Notes under the pieces: generated by a model
Told to the model about the DNA's origin: nothing
What the model saw: only the letters and a program-made list of their open reading frames with translations
Databases searched by the model: none
Shown: positions 1-6,987 of the stretch, one piece after another
Position numbering within the stretch: the stretch's first letter is position 1
How the letters are laid out: each line of letters opens with the position of its first letter
NCBI GenBank assembly: GCA_946482585.1
Contig: CAMLSI010000114.1
Span: forward strand, 1-12,042
DNA: 12,042 bases
Source: an uncultured Lysobacteraceae bacterium
Lineage (GTDB): Bacteria > Pseudomonadota > Gammaproteobacteria > Xanthomonadales > Rhodanobacteraceae
Reading direction: 5' to 3'
Position numbers and translations under genes: made by a program

Positions 1-635
1 TTGACGCTGCCGCCATAGAGCAAGCGCAGCGAGTTGGCGAGTGTAGCATCGTGATCGGCGAGTTGGCTACGGATGAATGCATGAACCGCCTGCGCCTGTT
101 CCGCGGTCGCGGTACGGCCCGTGCCGATCGCCCAGACCGGCTCGTACGCCACGACCGCGTTGCCGAACGCGGCGATGCCGCAGGCCTTCACGACCGCGTC
201 GATCTGTGCGCCGACTACGGCTTCGGTGCGATCCGCCTCGCGCTGTTCCAGCGTTTCGCCGACGCACAGTACCGGCGTGATGCCGGCCGCCTGCGCCTGG
301 GCGAACTTCGCGGCGACGCACTCGTTCGATTCCGCGTGGTACTGACGCCGTTCGGAGTGGCCGACGAGCGCGAAACGGCAACCGATGTCGGCCGCCATCG
401 ATGCGGCGAGTTCGCCGGTATAGGCACCCTGCGCATGCTCGCTCACGTCCTGCACGCCGAATGCGAGCGAGCTCGCGCCGTGCGCCGCGACGAGGCCGGC
501 CACATAGGCAGCCGGCGGAAACACGGCGACATCGATCTGCGCCGGCATGCCGGCGACGATGGCGCGCACGAGCTCCGCCGCGGTGGCGGCGCTGCCGTGC
601 ATCTTCCAGTTGCCTGCCACCAGTTTGCGCCGCAT
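1..635 (-). CDS. tpiA: Triosephosphate isomerase, 3' end cut by window edge
   Basis: Interconverts dihydroxyacetone phosphate and glyceraldehyde 3-phosphate in cytoplasmic glycolysis and gluconeogenesis. Seen in the sequence: N-terminal AGNWKM with substrate-binding Asn9 and Lys11, the catalytic-histidine motif VGHSERR, the catalytic-glutamate motif AYEPVWAIGTG that opens the flexible loop, and the phosphate-binding YGGSV right at the window edge. About 211 of the usual ~250 residues are present; the last helices lie outside. The ATG at 635 is chosen because it puts the NWK motif at the normal position; a weak purine-rich stretch precedes it. In many gammaproteobacteria tpiA sits between glmM and secG, so secG is the expected next gene beyond the left edge (inference). 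Here it starts divergently from the dehydrogenase gene at 779. Identification is secure. Confidence 0.97.
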   Translation of the reverse strand, partial: MRRKLVAGNWKMHGSAATAAELVRAIVAGMPAQIDVAVFPPAAYVAGLVAAHGASSLAFGVQDVSEHAQGAYTGELAASMAADIGCRFALVGHSERRQYHAESNECVAAKFAQAQAAGITPVLCVGETLEQREADRTEAVVGAQIDAVVKACGIAAFGNAVVAYEPVWAIGTGRTATAEQAQAVHAFIRSQLADHDATLANSLRLLYGGSV

Positions 636-662
636 CGGGTCCGTTCCCGCGAAGGGGCGCGC

Positions 663-691
663 AGGATAGCGACGCGCCCGCGCTCGCGCAA
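663..691 (-). promoter_or_regulatory. Candidate sigma70-type promoter of tpiA
   Basis: On the minus strand a -35-like TTGCGC (686-691) and a -10-like TATCCT (663-668) are separated by exactly 17 bases. The predicted start lies near 655, giving a short leader of roughly 20 bases before the tpiA ATG at 635. The match to consensus is moderate (3/6 and 4/6), so this is a candidate from spacing and position only. Confidence 0.35.
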
Positions 692-698
692 TGCGCCG

Positions 699-727
699 TT
701 GCGACGAGCCGGGCTCTCGGGTTGAAT
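699..727 (+). promoter_or_regulatory. Candidate sigma70-type promoter of the SDR-GST-membrane protein cassette
   Basis: TTGCGA (699-704) and TTGAAT (722-727) are spaced by 17 bases and end about 50 bases before the dehydrogenase ATG at 779. Each box matches consensus at 4 of 6 positions. It is back to back with the candidate tpiA promoter, the -35 boxes being only 7 bases apart, so the two could compete for polymerase. Prediction by eye only. Confidence 0.3.
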
Positions 728-778
728 CGCGACTCCGTCCGCGGCGACGCGCCGCCATCGCCCAAGGAAAACCACACG

Positions 779-1594
779 ATGCCCATTTCCACCCGCTGGG
801 CTTTGGTCACCGGCGCCTCGGCCGGCATCGGCACCGCGTTCGCTCGCGCGCTGGCCGCGAGCGGCCATTCGCTCGTGCTGACCGCACGCCGCGACGATCG
901 CCTCGCCGCGCTCGCCGAGGAACTGGGCCGGCAACACCGCATTCGCGTCGAAACCGTTCGCGCGGACCTCGTCGAACCCGACGCCAGCGCTGCGCTCTGC
1001 GCCGAGATCGAAAGCCGCGGGATCGCGATCGACGTGCTCGTCAACAACGCAGGCTACGGCGTCGCCGGGCACTACCTCTCGCAGCCGTGGAAAGTGCACG
1101 CGGATTTCCTGCAGGTCATGGTCACGGCGCCGTGCGAACTCGCCTACCGGCTGTTGCCCGGCATGCAGCAGCGCGGCTACGGCCGCATCGCGAACATCGC
1201 CTCGCTCGCAGGTCACGTACCCGGCTCGGCCGGCCACACGCTGTATGCCGCGTCGAAGGCCTTCATGATCAAGTTCTCGCAATCGCTCGGCCTCGAAAAC
1301 ACGGCGCAGGACGTGAAGATCTGCGCAATCTGCCCGGGCTTCACGCTGTCGGAATTCCATGACGTCGTCGGCTCGCGCGAGCAGGTATCGCGCATGCCGA
1401 AGTGGCTGTGGATGACGGCCGAGGACGTCGCACGCGAAGGTCTCGCCGCAATGGAACGCGGCGAGATCGTCTACGTGACCGGCCGCGTGAATCGCACGAT
1501 CAAGACACTGGTCAAATTGCTGCCGGACCGCTTCGCGCTGAACCTGATCCAGCGCCGCTCGAAGGATTTCCGCGTGCAAGAGCCGAAACAGTGA
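779..1594 (+). CDS. Short-chain dehydrogenase/reductase (classical SDR, COG0300/DltE-like)
   Basis: A 271-residue NAD(P)-dependent oxidoreductase of the classical SDR family, cytoplasmic, substrate unknown. Visible motifs in order: cofactor-binding TGASAGIG (11-18), a basic pair after the second strand (RR, 37-38) that favours NADP(H) over NAD, the structural NNAG (89-92), catalytic Ser142 in NIASLAG, and catalytic Tyr156-x3-Lys160 in YAASK, followed by the PG turn (186-187). The C-terminus carries a basic, helix-like tail (VNRTIKTLVKLLPDRF) resembling that of DltE/YqjQ-type SDRs. The ATG at 779 is supported by an AAGGAA ribosome site 10-15 bases upstream and by the normal distance to the glycine-rich motif. 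It is the first gene of a plus-strand set; the GST-like gene follows after 26 bases. The family call is sure; the reaction is not. Confidence 0.93.
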   Translation: MPISTRWALVTGASAGIGTAFARALAASGHSLVLTARRDDRLAALAEELGRQHRIRVETVRADLVEPDASAALCAEIESRGIAIDVLVNNAGYGVAGHYLSQPWKVHADFLQVMVTAPCELAYRLLPGMQQRGYGRIANIASLAGHVPGSAGHTLYAASKAFMIKFSQSLGLENTAQDVKICAICPGFTLSEFHDVVGSREQVSRMPKWLWMTAEDVAREGLAAMERGEIVYVTGRVNRTIKTLVKLLPDRFALNLIQRRSKDFRVQEPKQ

Positions 1595-1620
1595 ATGCCG
1601 GGCCTGTTTCGGACCACCGG

Positions 1621-2253
1621 ATGAAACACGAACCGCCTAGCCTGCTGCTGGTCGGACAGTACGACTCGCCGTTCACGCGGCGCGTCGCGATCACCTTGCG
1701 CGAATATGCGTTCGACTACGAACACGACACGCACTCGGTGTTTTCCGAACCCGATGCGGTTCGTGCGTGGAGCCCGATGACACGCATTCCCGCGCTCGTC
1801 GTCGACCGGCAGCACTTGCTCGTCGACAGCTCGGCCATCATCGATCATCTCGACGAGCTCATCGGTCGCGAGCGCGCGCTGACGCCGACACACGGCACGG
1901 CGCGCCGGGAAGTCCTGCAGCTCTGTGCCATGAGCATCTCGATCACCGAGAAAATCGCCCAGGTCGGGTACGAGCGGCAGTTTCACGCGCCCGAGCACCG
2001 CAGCGAATACTGGGAGCGGCGCTGTCTCGCCCAGATCGCCGCCGGACTCGACCGACTGGAAAGCGCGACCGACGACGGTTGGCTGCATCGCTTCGGCTTT
2101 TCGCACGCGGATGTCATGACCGGCTGCATGCTGGCGTTCCTGGACGATCGTTTGCCGCAGGACCTTCCGCTGCGGGACTATCCGAAGCTCTCTCGCTACC
2201 GGGAATCGTGCGAGCAGCGCGCTTCGTTCCTCTCGACGCCGATCGAAAAATAG
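1621..2253 (+). CDS. Glutathione S-transferase-like protein
   Basis: A 210-residue cytoplasmic protein with GST architecture. The thioredoxin-fold N-terminal domain begins with VGQYDSPFTRRV (11-22), where Ser16 or Tyr14 could be the thiol-activating residue. It contains the cis-proline site RIPAL (Pro57) and the glutathione gamma-glutamyl binding motif DSSAII (69-74). The all-helical C-terminal domain has the N-capping-box pattern S-H-A-D in GFSHADV. Length is typical of bacterial YfcF/YibF-like GSTs. Start choice is uncertain: the ATG at 1621 gives the usual short N-terminus, but an in-frame GTG at 1591 overlaps the dehydrogenase stop codon and would add 10 residues; neither has a strong ribosome site. 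The 26-base gap suggests co-transcription with the dehydrogenase. Substrate unknown; it may act as a conjugation, peroxidase or isomerase enzyme. Confidence 0.9.
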   Translation: MKHEPPSLLLVGQYDSPFTRRVAITLREYAFDYEHDTHSVFSEPDAVRAWSPMTRIPALVVDRQHLLVDSSAIIDHLDELIGRERALTPTHGTARREVLQLCAMSISITEKIAQVGYERQFHAPEHRSEYWERRCLAQIAAGLDRLESATDDGWLHRFGFSHADVMTGCMLAFLDDRLPQDLPLRDYPKLSRYRESCEQRASFLSTPIEK

Positions 2254-2318
2254 CGATCGCACACGCTGCCGCCCGCCGGCCGAAAGGTGTCGCGGACGGT
2301 GAGCGCAGGCGAGCGACC

Positions 2319-4253
2319 GTGTTCTCCGACCAAGACGTTCCCGTGCCCAGACAGACACCTTCGACGGAACTGCCACTCCACGAAACCGGCGCGTCGATCG
2401 TGCAGGCGCCGGGGCCGCTCGCCGCATCGGCGAAGGCGCCGCCGTATGTGCATCACGCGGTCATCGCAGGCCTGATGCTGCTGCAGATAGCGACGGCGGC
2501 CGGCATGGCGGGCACCCCCGATACCTTGCGCGATCTGTACTTCGCGCAGCAGATCGCGACTGGCCAACAGTGGCCGCTGACCGGCCCCGTCATCTACAAC
2601 ACCCTGCATCTCGGGCCACTCTGGTACTACCTGCTCGGCGCGGCGATGTGGCTGCTGCCGCATCCGCTCACGGTGCCGGTACTGACCGCGGCGATCGCGG
2701 CGCTGAAATTTCCGCTCGCCTACGCGATCGGTCGCCGCTATGGCGGCACCCGACTGGGCCTTCTGTTCGCGCTCGCCTTCTTCGTGCCGGGCTGGTCGTC
2801 GTTCATTCTCGCGGCGATGACGCACACCACAGTCGTCGAGACCGCGATGCTGTTCGGATTCTGGTGCGCGCTGCACTACCGCGATCGTCCCGGCGCCGGC
2901 CGCGCCGCGCTGCTAGGCATCGCGGCGACGGCGATGTTCCATGCGCATCCCACGACGCTGCTGATCGGCACCTTGCTGGTTCTCTATGCGATCGCTTCGG
3001 CACGCGGCACGGCGTCGCGCCTGCGCGATCTCGCGATCGTCGCCGGCGTTTCGCTGCTGAGCCTCGCACCGATGTTCGTCGAGCAGGTACAGACCGGCTT
3101 CACCGATCTGCAGACGATAGGCAGCTACACGAATCGCGATCCGGCGCTGCCGACGCCGACCCGCCTCGGCGCGATGCTCCTGAGCCTGGCAGGCTATGGC
3201 GCTGAATATACGTTGCGCTATTGGCTGGAAGCGCCGGCTGCACTGCGGCGTTCGCTGATGCTGCTGCATCTGGGCGCACTCGCCGCCTGCGCCGCGCTCG
3301 CGCTGAGCGCCCCTTCGCGCGAACGCCGGCGCATGGCCGTGACGCTGATGATCCTGCTGCCGCTGCAGTCTGCGTTCGTGCTCGCGCTGCGACCGATCAC
3401 GCCGTTCTGGATGATCTTCGCGCACCTGCCGCTGATCGCGGCATTGATCGCGCTCGGCCTCGATCGGCTCTGCGGTCTCGGCCGGCCCGCGCGCGTCGCT
3501 GCCGCGTCGCTGCTCGCGTCATGGGCGGCATGGTCGCACGCGATTCACTACGTACTCGCGCATCCGCCCGAGGAAGCGCTGGTCTCGACCGATCCGCCGG
3601 AAAAGCACGGCCTCATGAATGTGATCCGCCGCACCACCAACGGCGAGCGCCATACGATCCTGCTGCTCGCGATGCGCGATCGGTATGCGATCACGGCGCC
3701 GCTCTGCGCGCCGACGACGCTGTACGCGCACTACGCCGAGTTCATCGACCAGTCGCTGGGTACGGGCCTCCTCGTGCGCTGCGGCCGCGCCGATCAAGTC
3801 CGGATCGGCGGTCCGCCAGGCGAGCGCGCGCTGATCGGGCTGCGCGACTACGCCTGGCGCGCGCTGGCCGCCGAACCGCAGCAGCGCATCGCGCATCTGG
3901 GCTACAGCGCGGTATCGCGGGTGTTCCAGGCCGGCACGCCCTCGCCGCCGGCCGTCCCCGGCATGTTCCCGGCCCATCCGAACCTGCCGTCCAATCCGGT
4001 CGACTTCGACGTGCGCGGCGAGTCCGCCGCCGGCGAATTCGTCGTCGTCGCGCATCGCGCAGCGTTCTACGAACCGTTCGAGGTCAAGGCGGCGACAGCC
4101 GACGGGAAACCCGTCGAGCCGCTGTATCGCGACCACATCACCGTGATCTTCCGCGCGCCGCGCGGCACCGCCGCCACAGTTGCCTGGAACGTGTCGGTGC
4201 ATGCGAGCCGCGAACACGTCGACGTCGTGACGTTCGCGGATGCGTCGCCATAG
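2319..4253 (+). CDS. Polytopic membrane protein of the GT39/ArnT-like (PMT_2) type with a large C-terminal domain
   Basis: About 644 residues, inner membrane. A hydrophilic N-terminal stretch of ~43 residues is followed by about eleven hydrophobic segments up to roughly residue 417, then a soluble region of ~225 residues. The first loop after the first membrane segment holds D68-T-L-R-D72 and then QQWPLTGP and HLGPLWYYLL, a pattern seen in lipid-linked-sugar glycosyltransferases of the PMT/ArnT superfamily, where acidic residues of this loop are catalytic. The family call rests on this resemblance. The C-terminal region (PPEKHGL onward) I do not recognise; its last ~100 residues look beta-rich. 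No ATG exists between the upstream gene and the first membrane segment; GTG at 2319 is preferred because purine-rich GCAGG lies about 10 bases upstream. GTG at 2343 is the alternative. It is the third gene of the plus-strand set, 65 bases after the GST-like gene. A role in surface glycan or lipid modification is inference. Confidence 0.72.
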   Translation: MFSDQDVPVPRQTPSTELPLHETGASIVQAPGPLAASAKAPPYVHHAVIAGLMLLQIATAAGMAGTPDTLRDLYFAQQIATGQQWPLTGPVIYNTLHLGPLWYYLLGAAMWLLPHPLTVPVLTAAIAALKFPLAYAIGRRYGGTRLGLLFALAFFVPGWSSFILAAMTHTTVVETAMLFGFWCALHYRDRPGAGRAALLGIAATAMFHAHPTTLLIGTLLVLYAIASARGTASRLRDLAIVAGVSLLSLAPMFVEQVQTGFTDLQTIGSYTNRDPALPTPTRLGAMLLSLAGYGAEYTLRYWLEAPAALRRSLMLLHLGALAACAALALSAPSRERRRMAVTLMILLPLQSAFVLALRPITPFWMIFAHLPLIAALIALGLDRLCGLGRPARVAAASLLASWAAWSHAIHYVLAHPPEEALVSTDPPEKHGLMNVIRRTTNGERHTILLLAMRDRYAITAPLCAPTTLYAHYAEFIDQSLGTGLLVRCGRADQVRIGGPPGERALIGLRDYAWRALAAEPQQRIAHLGYSAVSRVFQAGTPSPPAVPGMFPAHPNLPSNPVDFDVRGESAAGEFVVVAHRAAFYEPFEVKAATADGKPVEPLYRDHITVIFRAPRGTAATVAWNVSVHASREHVDVVTFADASP

Positions 4254-4289
4254 GTTGAGCGACGCGAACCGCAGCGTCGAACGAACGCG

Positions 4290-4340
4290 CAGCGAGGTCG
4301 CATCACGACCTCGCTGTCGGGGCTCGCCTGCCGAGCCCCG
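4290..4340. terminator. Two tandem perfect hairpins between convergent genes (bidirectional terminator)
   Basis: First hairpin: 11-bp perfect stem 4290-4300 with 4306-4316, 5-base loop. Second: 9-bp perfect stem 4318-4326 with 4332-4340, 5-base loop. One base separates them. They lie in the 101-base gap between the ends of the membrane-protein gene and the oxygenase gene, so they could stop transcription from both sides. No clear T-run follows on either strand, so they may also act as RNA 3'-end stabilisers. Confidence 0.65.
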
Positions 4341-4354
4341 TCAATCTGCGAAAA

Positions 4355-5293
4355 CTACGCGAGCTTGATCTCGCGCAGGCGCTCCATGAGGTATTCGTGC
4401 GAGGTGATCGAGGTCGAATAGCGGCTCGGGTTGTCCGGCGTGATGCAGGAGGCGAGCGGATCGAGCACGACGTCGGGGTTCGGATGCAGGAAGAACGGCA
4501 CCGAATAGCGCGGCTTGCGCGCGAGTTCTCCGGGCGGATTCACGACCCGGTGCGTCGTCGACGGATACACGTGGTTCGTGAGGCGCTGCAGCATGTCGCC
4601 GATGTTGACGACGATGGTGTCGGAGTCCGAAGTGAACGGCACCCATTCGCCGGCACGCGATTTCACTTCGAGGCCGGCCGCGCTGGCACCGACGAGCAAG
4701 GTGATGAAGTTGATGTCCTCGTGCGCGCCGGCGCGCACGTTGGGAATGTCCGGCGCCGTGATCGGCGGGTAGTGGATCGGGCGCAGGATCGAGTTGCCGA
4801 AATCGATCTTGTCGTCGAAGAAGGTCTCGGGCAGATCGATGTGCAGCGCGAGCGCGCGCAGCACGCGCGAGCCGAGATGGTCGAGCGCGGTATACAGGCC
4901 GTAGCCGTAGTCGCGGAACCCGGCGATCTCCGTGGGCCAGAGATTCGGCGGCATCACGTCGGCGAAGCGCGAATCGCGCGGAATCTCGCGGCCGACGTGC
5001 CAGAACTCCTTGAGGTCGGGGTATTTCGAATCCTTCGCCGTCTCGACGCCGAACGGCGTGTAGCCGCGCGCGCCGCCGGTGCCGGCGAGGTGGTACTTCA
5101 TCTTGGTTTCGGTCGGCAGCGCGAAGAACGCGCGGAAGCGGTCATAGGCGCCGTCGATGAGTTCGTCGCTGATGCCGTGCCCGCGGATGCCCGCGAAGCC
5201 CCATTCGCGGTAGGCGGCGCCGAGCTCGGCGACGAAGGCGTCGCGATCGGTGTCGTAGCGGCGGATATCCAGGGTGGGAATGGCTGCTGACAT
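4355..5293 (-). CDS. Isopenicillin-N-synthase-like Fe(II)/2-oxoglutarate-dependent oxygenase
   Basis: A 312-residue soluble, non-haem iron oxygenase with the double-stranded beta-helix fold of the IPNS/plant flavonol synthase group. The N-terminal DIOX_N-type region (about 5-120) contains WGFAGIRGHGI (31-41). The catalytic region has the iron-binding triad His191-x-Asp193 (AHEDINFITLL) and His248 (STTHRVVNP), plus Arg262-Y-Ser264, the RxS site that binds the 2-oxoglutarate carboxylate. All key residues are intact and the length is normal. The ATG at 5293 has an AGGAA ribosome site 7-11 bases upstream. It follows glmM on the same strand after 82 bases and is probably read from the same promoter, or from one in that gap. 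Natural substrate unknown; family members hydroxylate, desaturate or cyclise small molecules. No biosynthetic partner genes are visible. Confidence 0.92.
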   Translation of the reverse strand: MSAAIPTLDIRRYDTDRDAFVAELGAAYREWGFAGIRGHGISDELIDGAYDRFRAFFALPTETKMKYHLAGTGGARGYTPFGVETAKDSKYPDLKEFWHVGREIPRDSRFADVMPPNLWPTEIAGFRDYGYGLYTALDHLGSRVLRALALHIDLPETFFDDKIDFGNSILRPIHYPPITAPDIPNVRAGAHEDINFITLLVGASAAGLEVKSRAGEWVPFTSDSDTIVVNIGDMLQRLTNHVYPSTTHRVVNPPGELARKPRYSVPFFLHPNPDVVLDPLASCITPDNPSRYSTSITSHEYLMERLREIKLA

Positions 5294-5375
5294 GAACGAA
5301 TTCCTGCGGAGTGGACTCGACGGCGCAAGCGCCGCTGCGGGGTGCGCCGCCGCCGCGGCAGCGCCAGCCGAATAA
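5294..5375 (-). other. Gap between glmM and the oxygenase with weak GC-rich inverted repeats
   Basis: The 82 bases after the glmM stop include a short stem CGGCG-CAAG-CGCCG (5321-5334) and a loose CGCTGC/GCAGCG pairing around it, but no T-run. This may partly attenuate read-through from glmM into the oxygenase gene, or mean nothing in such GC-rich DNA. The ribosome site of the oxygenase gene lies at the left end (5301-5305). Confidence 0.3.
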
Positions 5376-6728
5376 TCAGACGGTTTCCGTGGCCGCGGAT
5401 TCTACGGCGCGCGCGAGGCGGCCGGCCAGCGCGTCGACCAGAGCCGCGTCGGCCGCCTCGATCGTGACGCGGATCAGCGGCTCGGTGCCCGACGCGCGCA
5501 GCACGAGCCGGCCGCGGCCCTCGAGCTCGCGCTCGACCGCGGCTCGCTCGGCCAGCACGGCCGCGTGTTCGAGCAGGCCGCCCGCGTTCGCGACGCGGAC
5601 GTTGCGCGTGATCTGCGGCAGGCGCTCCCAGCCCGCGCAGAGATCGGCGAGTTTTCCGCCGCGGCGCACCAGCACCTCGAGCACCTGCAGCGCGCTGACG
5701 ATGCCGTCGCCGGTCGATGCGCTGTCGAGGCAGAGCACGTGACCCGAGGTCTCGCCGCCGAGGACGCCGGCGGTTTCCTTGAGCAGGCGCATCACGTAGC
5801 GATCGCCGACTTTCGCACGCACGAAGCCGATACCGGCCGCGGCGAAGGCACGTTCGAGGCCGTAGTTCGTCATCAGCGTGCCGACGACGGGGCCGTGCAG
5901 ACGACCGCTCGCCTGCCAGTCGCTCGCGAGCACGTAGAGGATGTCGTCGCCGTCGACGAGGCTGCCGCGATGATCGACGAACTGCACGCGGTCGCCGTCG
6001 CCGTCGAAGGCGATGCCGAGATCGGCACCCTGCTCCACCACGGCGCGCTGCAGCGCCGCCGGACTCGTCGAGCCGCAGTCGCGATTGATGTTGAGGCCGT
6101 CGGGCTGCGTGCCGATGGTGCTGACTTTCGCGCCGAGTTCGGCGAACAGCTTCGGCGCGATCTGGTAGGTCGCGCCGTGCGCGCAGTCGATGACGAGCTT
6201 GCGTCCGCGCAGGTCGCGGTCCTGCGGAAACGTCGAATTGCAGAACTCGGCATAGCGCGTCGCCGCGTCGGCGACACGCGCGGCCTTGCCGATGCGTTCG
6301 GACGGGACGGTGACGAACGGCGCATCGAGTTCCTGCTCGATCGCGGCCTCGACCTCGTCGGCGAGTTTCTCGCCGACGCCGGAAAAGAATTTGATGCCGT
6401 TGTCCTGATGCGGATTGTGCGAGGCACTGATCACGATGCCGGCGCTCGCACGCAGGCTGCGCGTCAGGTAGGCCACCGCCGGCGTCGGCATCGGCCCGAG
6501 CAGGCGCACGCTCGCGCCGGCGGCGACGAGGCCGGCCTCGAGCGCCGATTCGAACATGTAGCCCGAGATGCGCGTGTCCTTGCCGATGACGACGGTCGCC
6601 ACGCCGTCGGGACCGGCGAGCACCTTGCCGGCCGCACGGCCGAGCTTGAGCATGAATTCCGCGGTGATCGGCCATTCGCCGACATGACCGCGAATGCCGT
6701 CGGTGCCGAAATACTTGCGTTTGCTCAT
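5376..6728 (-). CDS. glmM: Phosphoglucosamine mutase GlmM
   Basis: Converts glucosamine 6-phosphate to glucosamine 1-phosphate, the step before UDP-GlcNAc, feeding peptidoglycan and LPS synthesis in the cytoplasm. The 450-residue length fits the family (445 in E. coli) and the sequence is collinear with it. Landmarks: [10 protein letters not shown] (5-14); the active-site phosphoserine motif ISASHNP with Ser103 (equivalent to E. coli Ser102); the Mg-binding loop FDGDGDR with Asp242, Asp244 and Asp246; the sugar-recognition loop GGETSGH (324-330); and the phosphate-binding loop [10 protein letters not shown] (411-420). The ATG at 6728 is chosen because it gives the canonical N-terminus and is preceded by GGCAGG; longer upstream reading has no homology. 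The enzyme needs phosphorylation of the serine for activity (family knowledge). In related bacteria it lies next to folP; here two protease genes intervene. Identification is secure. Confidence 0.98.
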   Translation of the reverse strand: MSKRKYFGTDGIRGHVGEWPITAEFMLKLGRAAGKVLAGPDGVATVVIGKDTRISGYMFESALEAGLVAAGASVRLLGPMPTPAVAYLTRSLRASAGIVISASHNPHQDNGIKFFSGVGEKLADEVEAAIEQELDAPFVTVPSERIGKAARVADAATRYAEFCNSTFPQDRDLRGRKLVIDCAHGATYQIAPKLFAELGAKVSTIGTQPDGLNINRDCGSTSPAALQRAVVEQGADLGIAFDGDGDRVQFVDHRGSLVDGDDILYVLASDWQASGRLHGPVVGTLMTNYGLERAFAAAGIGFVRAKVGDRYVMRLLKETAGVLGGETSGHVLCLDSASTGDGIVSALQVLEVLVRRGGKLADLCAGWERLPQITRNVRVANAGGLLEHAAVLAERAAVERELEGRGRLVLRASGTEPLIRVTIEAADAALVDALAGRLARAVESAATETV

Positions 6729-6987
6729 TGCGCCTGCCGCCTCGAACGGCCCGCGCGCGACAGCGGCGGGAACCGGGCCGCCTAGGTTGCCAGACTGCGG
6801 CACGGCCGGCCACTTCCGGGCTTTTCCCGGCGACGGCGCGCCCGGAACGTGCGCCGCGTGGACAACCGAACATTGTTCGCTTTTTTTCGGCGCCGCCGTT
6901 TTGAGGACCAGCAACGCGCCGCACTCGCGGAAACGACGCCGCCGCAATCCCGCGGCAGGGACAGGCGTTGCCGATCGGAGAAACGTC
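6729..6987. promoter_or_regulatory. Divergent control region between glmM and the first subtilase gene
   Basis: A 259-base non-coding stretch that must carry the start signals of glmM (leftward) and of the first protease gene (rightward). I find no well-spaced consensus -35/-10 pair for either, so the promoters may be weak, activator-dependent or use an alternative sigma factor. Recognisable elements are a palindrome plus T-run (6867-6887), a small CCGGG/CCCGG stem (6816-6830), and the GGAG ribosome site of the protease gene (6977-6980). Confidence 0.5.
6867..6887 (+). promoter_or_regulatory. Palindrome CGAAC-ATT-GTTCG followed by seven T's (operator or attenuator candidate)
   Basis: A perfect 13-base palindrome (6867-6879) is followed after one base by T7 (6881-6887). 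On the plus strand this looks like a small intrinsic terminator about 100 bases ahead of the protease ATG; as DNA it looks like a dimeric repressor site. The T/A tract stands out in otherwise GC-rich DNA. It resembles, but is one base too short for, the Gram-positive type SOS box, so no regulator is named. Confidence 0.35.

Noticed and set aside
443..1579. Long minus-strand frame over the dehydrogenase gene and the tpiA start
   Set aside because: The dehydrogenase on the plus strand has all family motifs and a ribosome site; the antisense frame has none and is a GC-composition shadow.
1767..2318. N-terminal extension of the membrane protein reaching back into the GST-like gene
   Set aside because: This part is the GST-like gene in another frame, rich in Arg and Ala, and the GST frame has clear family motifs. 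The membrane protein more likely starts at GTG 2319.
5565..6785. 406-codon plus-strand frame over glmM
   Set aside because: Fully antisense to glmM, which is certain; charged low-complexity content is typical of a shadow frame.
6867..6879. SOS/LexA box in the divergent region
   Set aside because: The half sites match a CGAAC...GTTCG type box, but the spacing is 3 instead of 4 bases, and gammaproteobacterial LexA sites have a different consensus.
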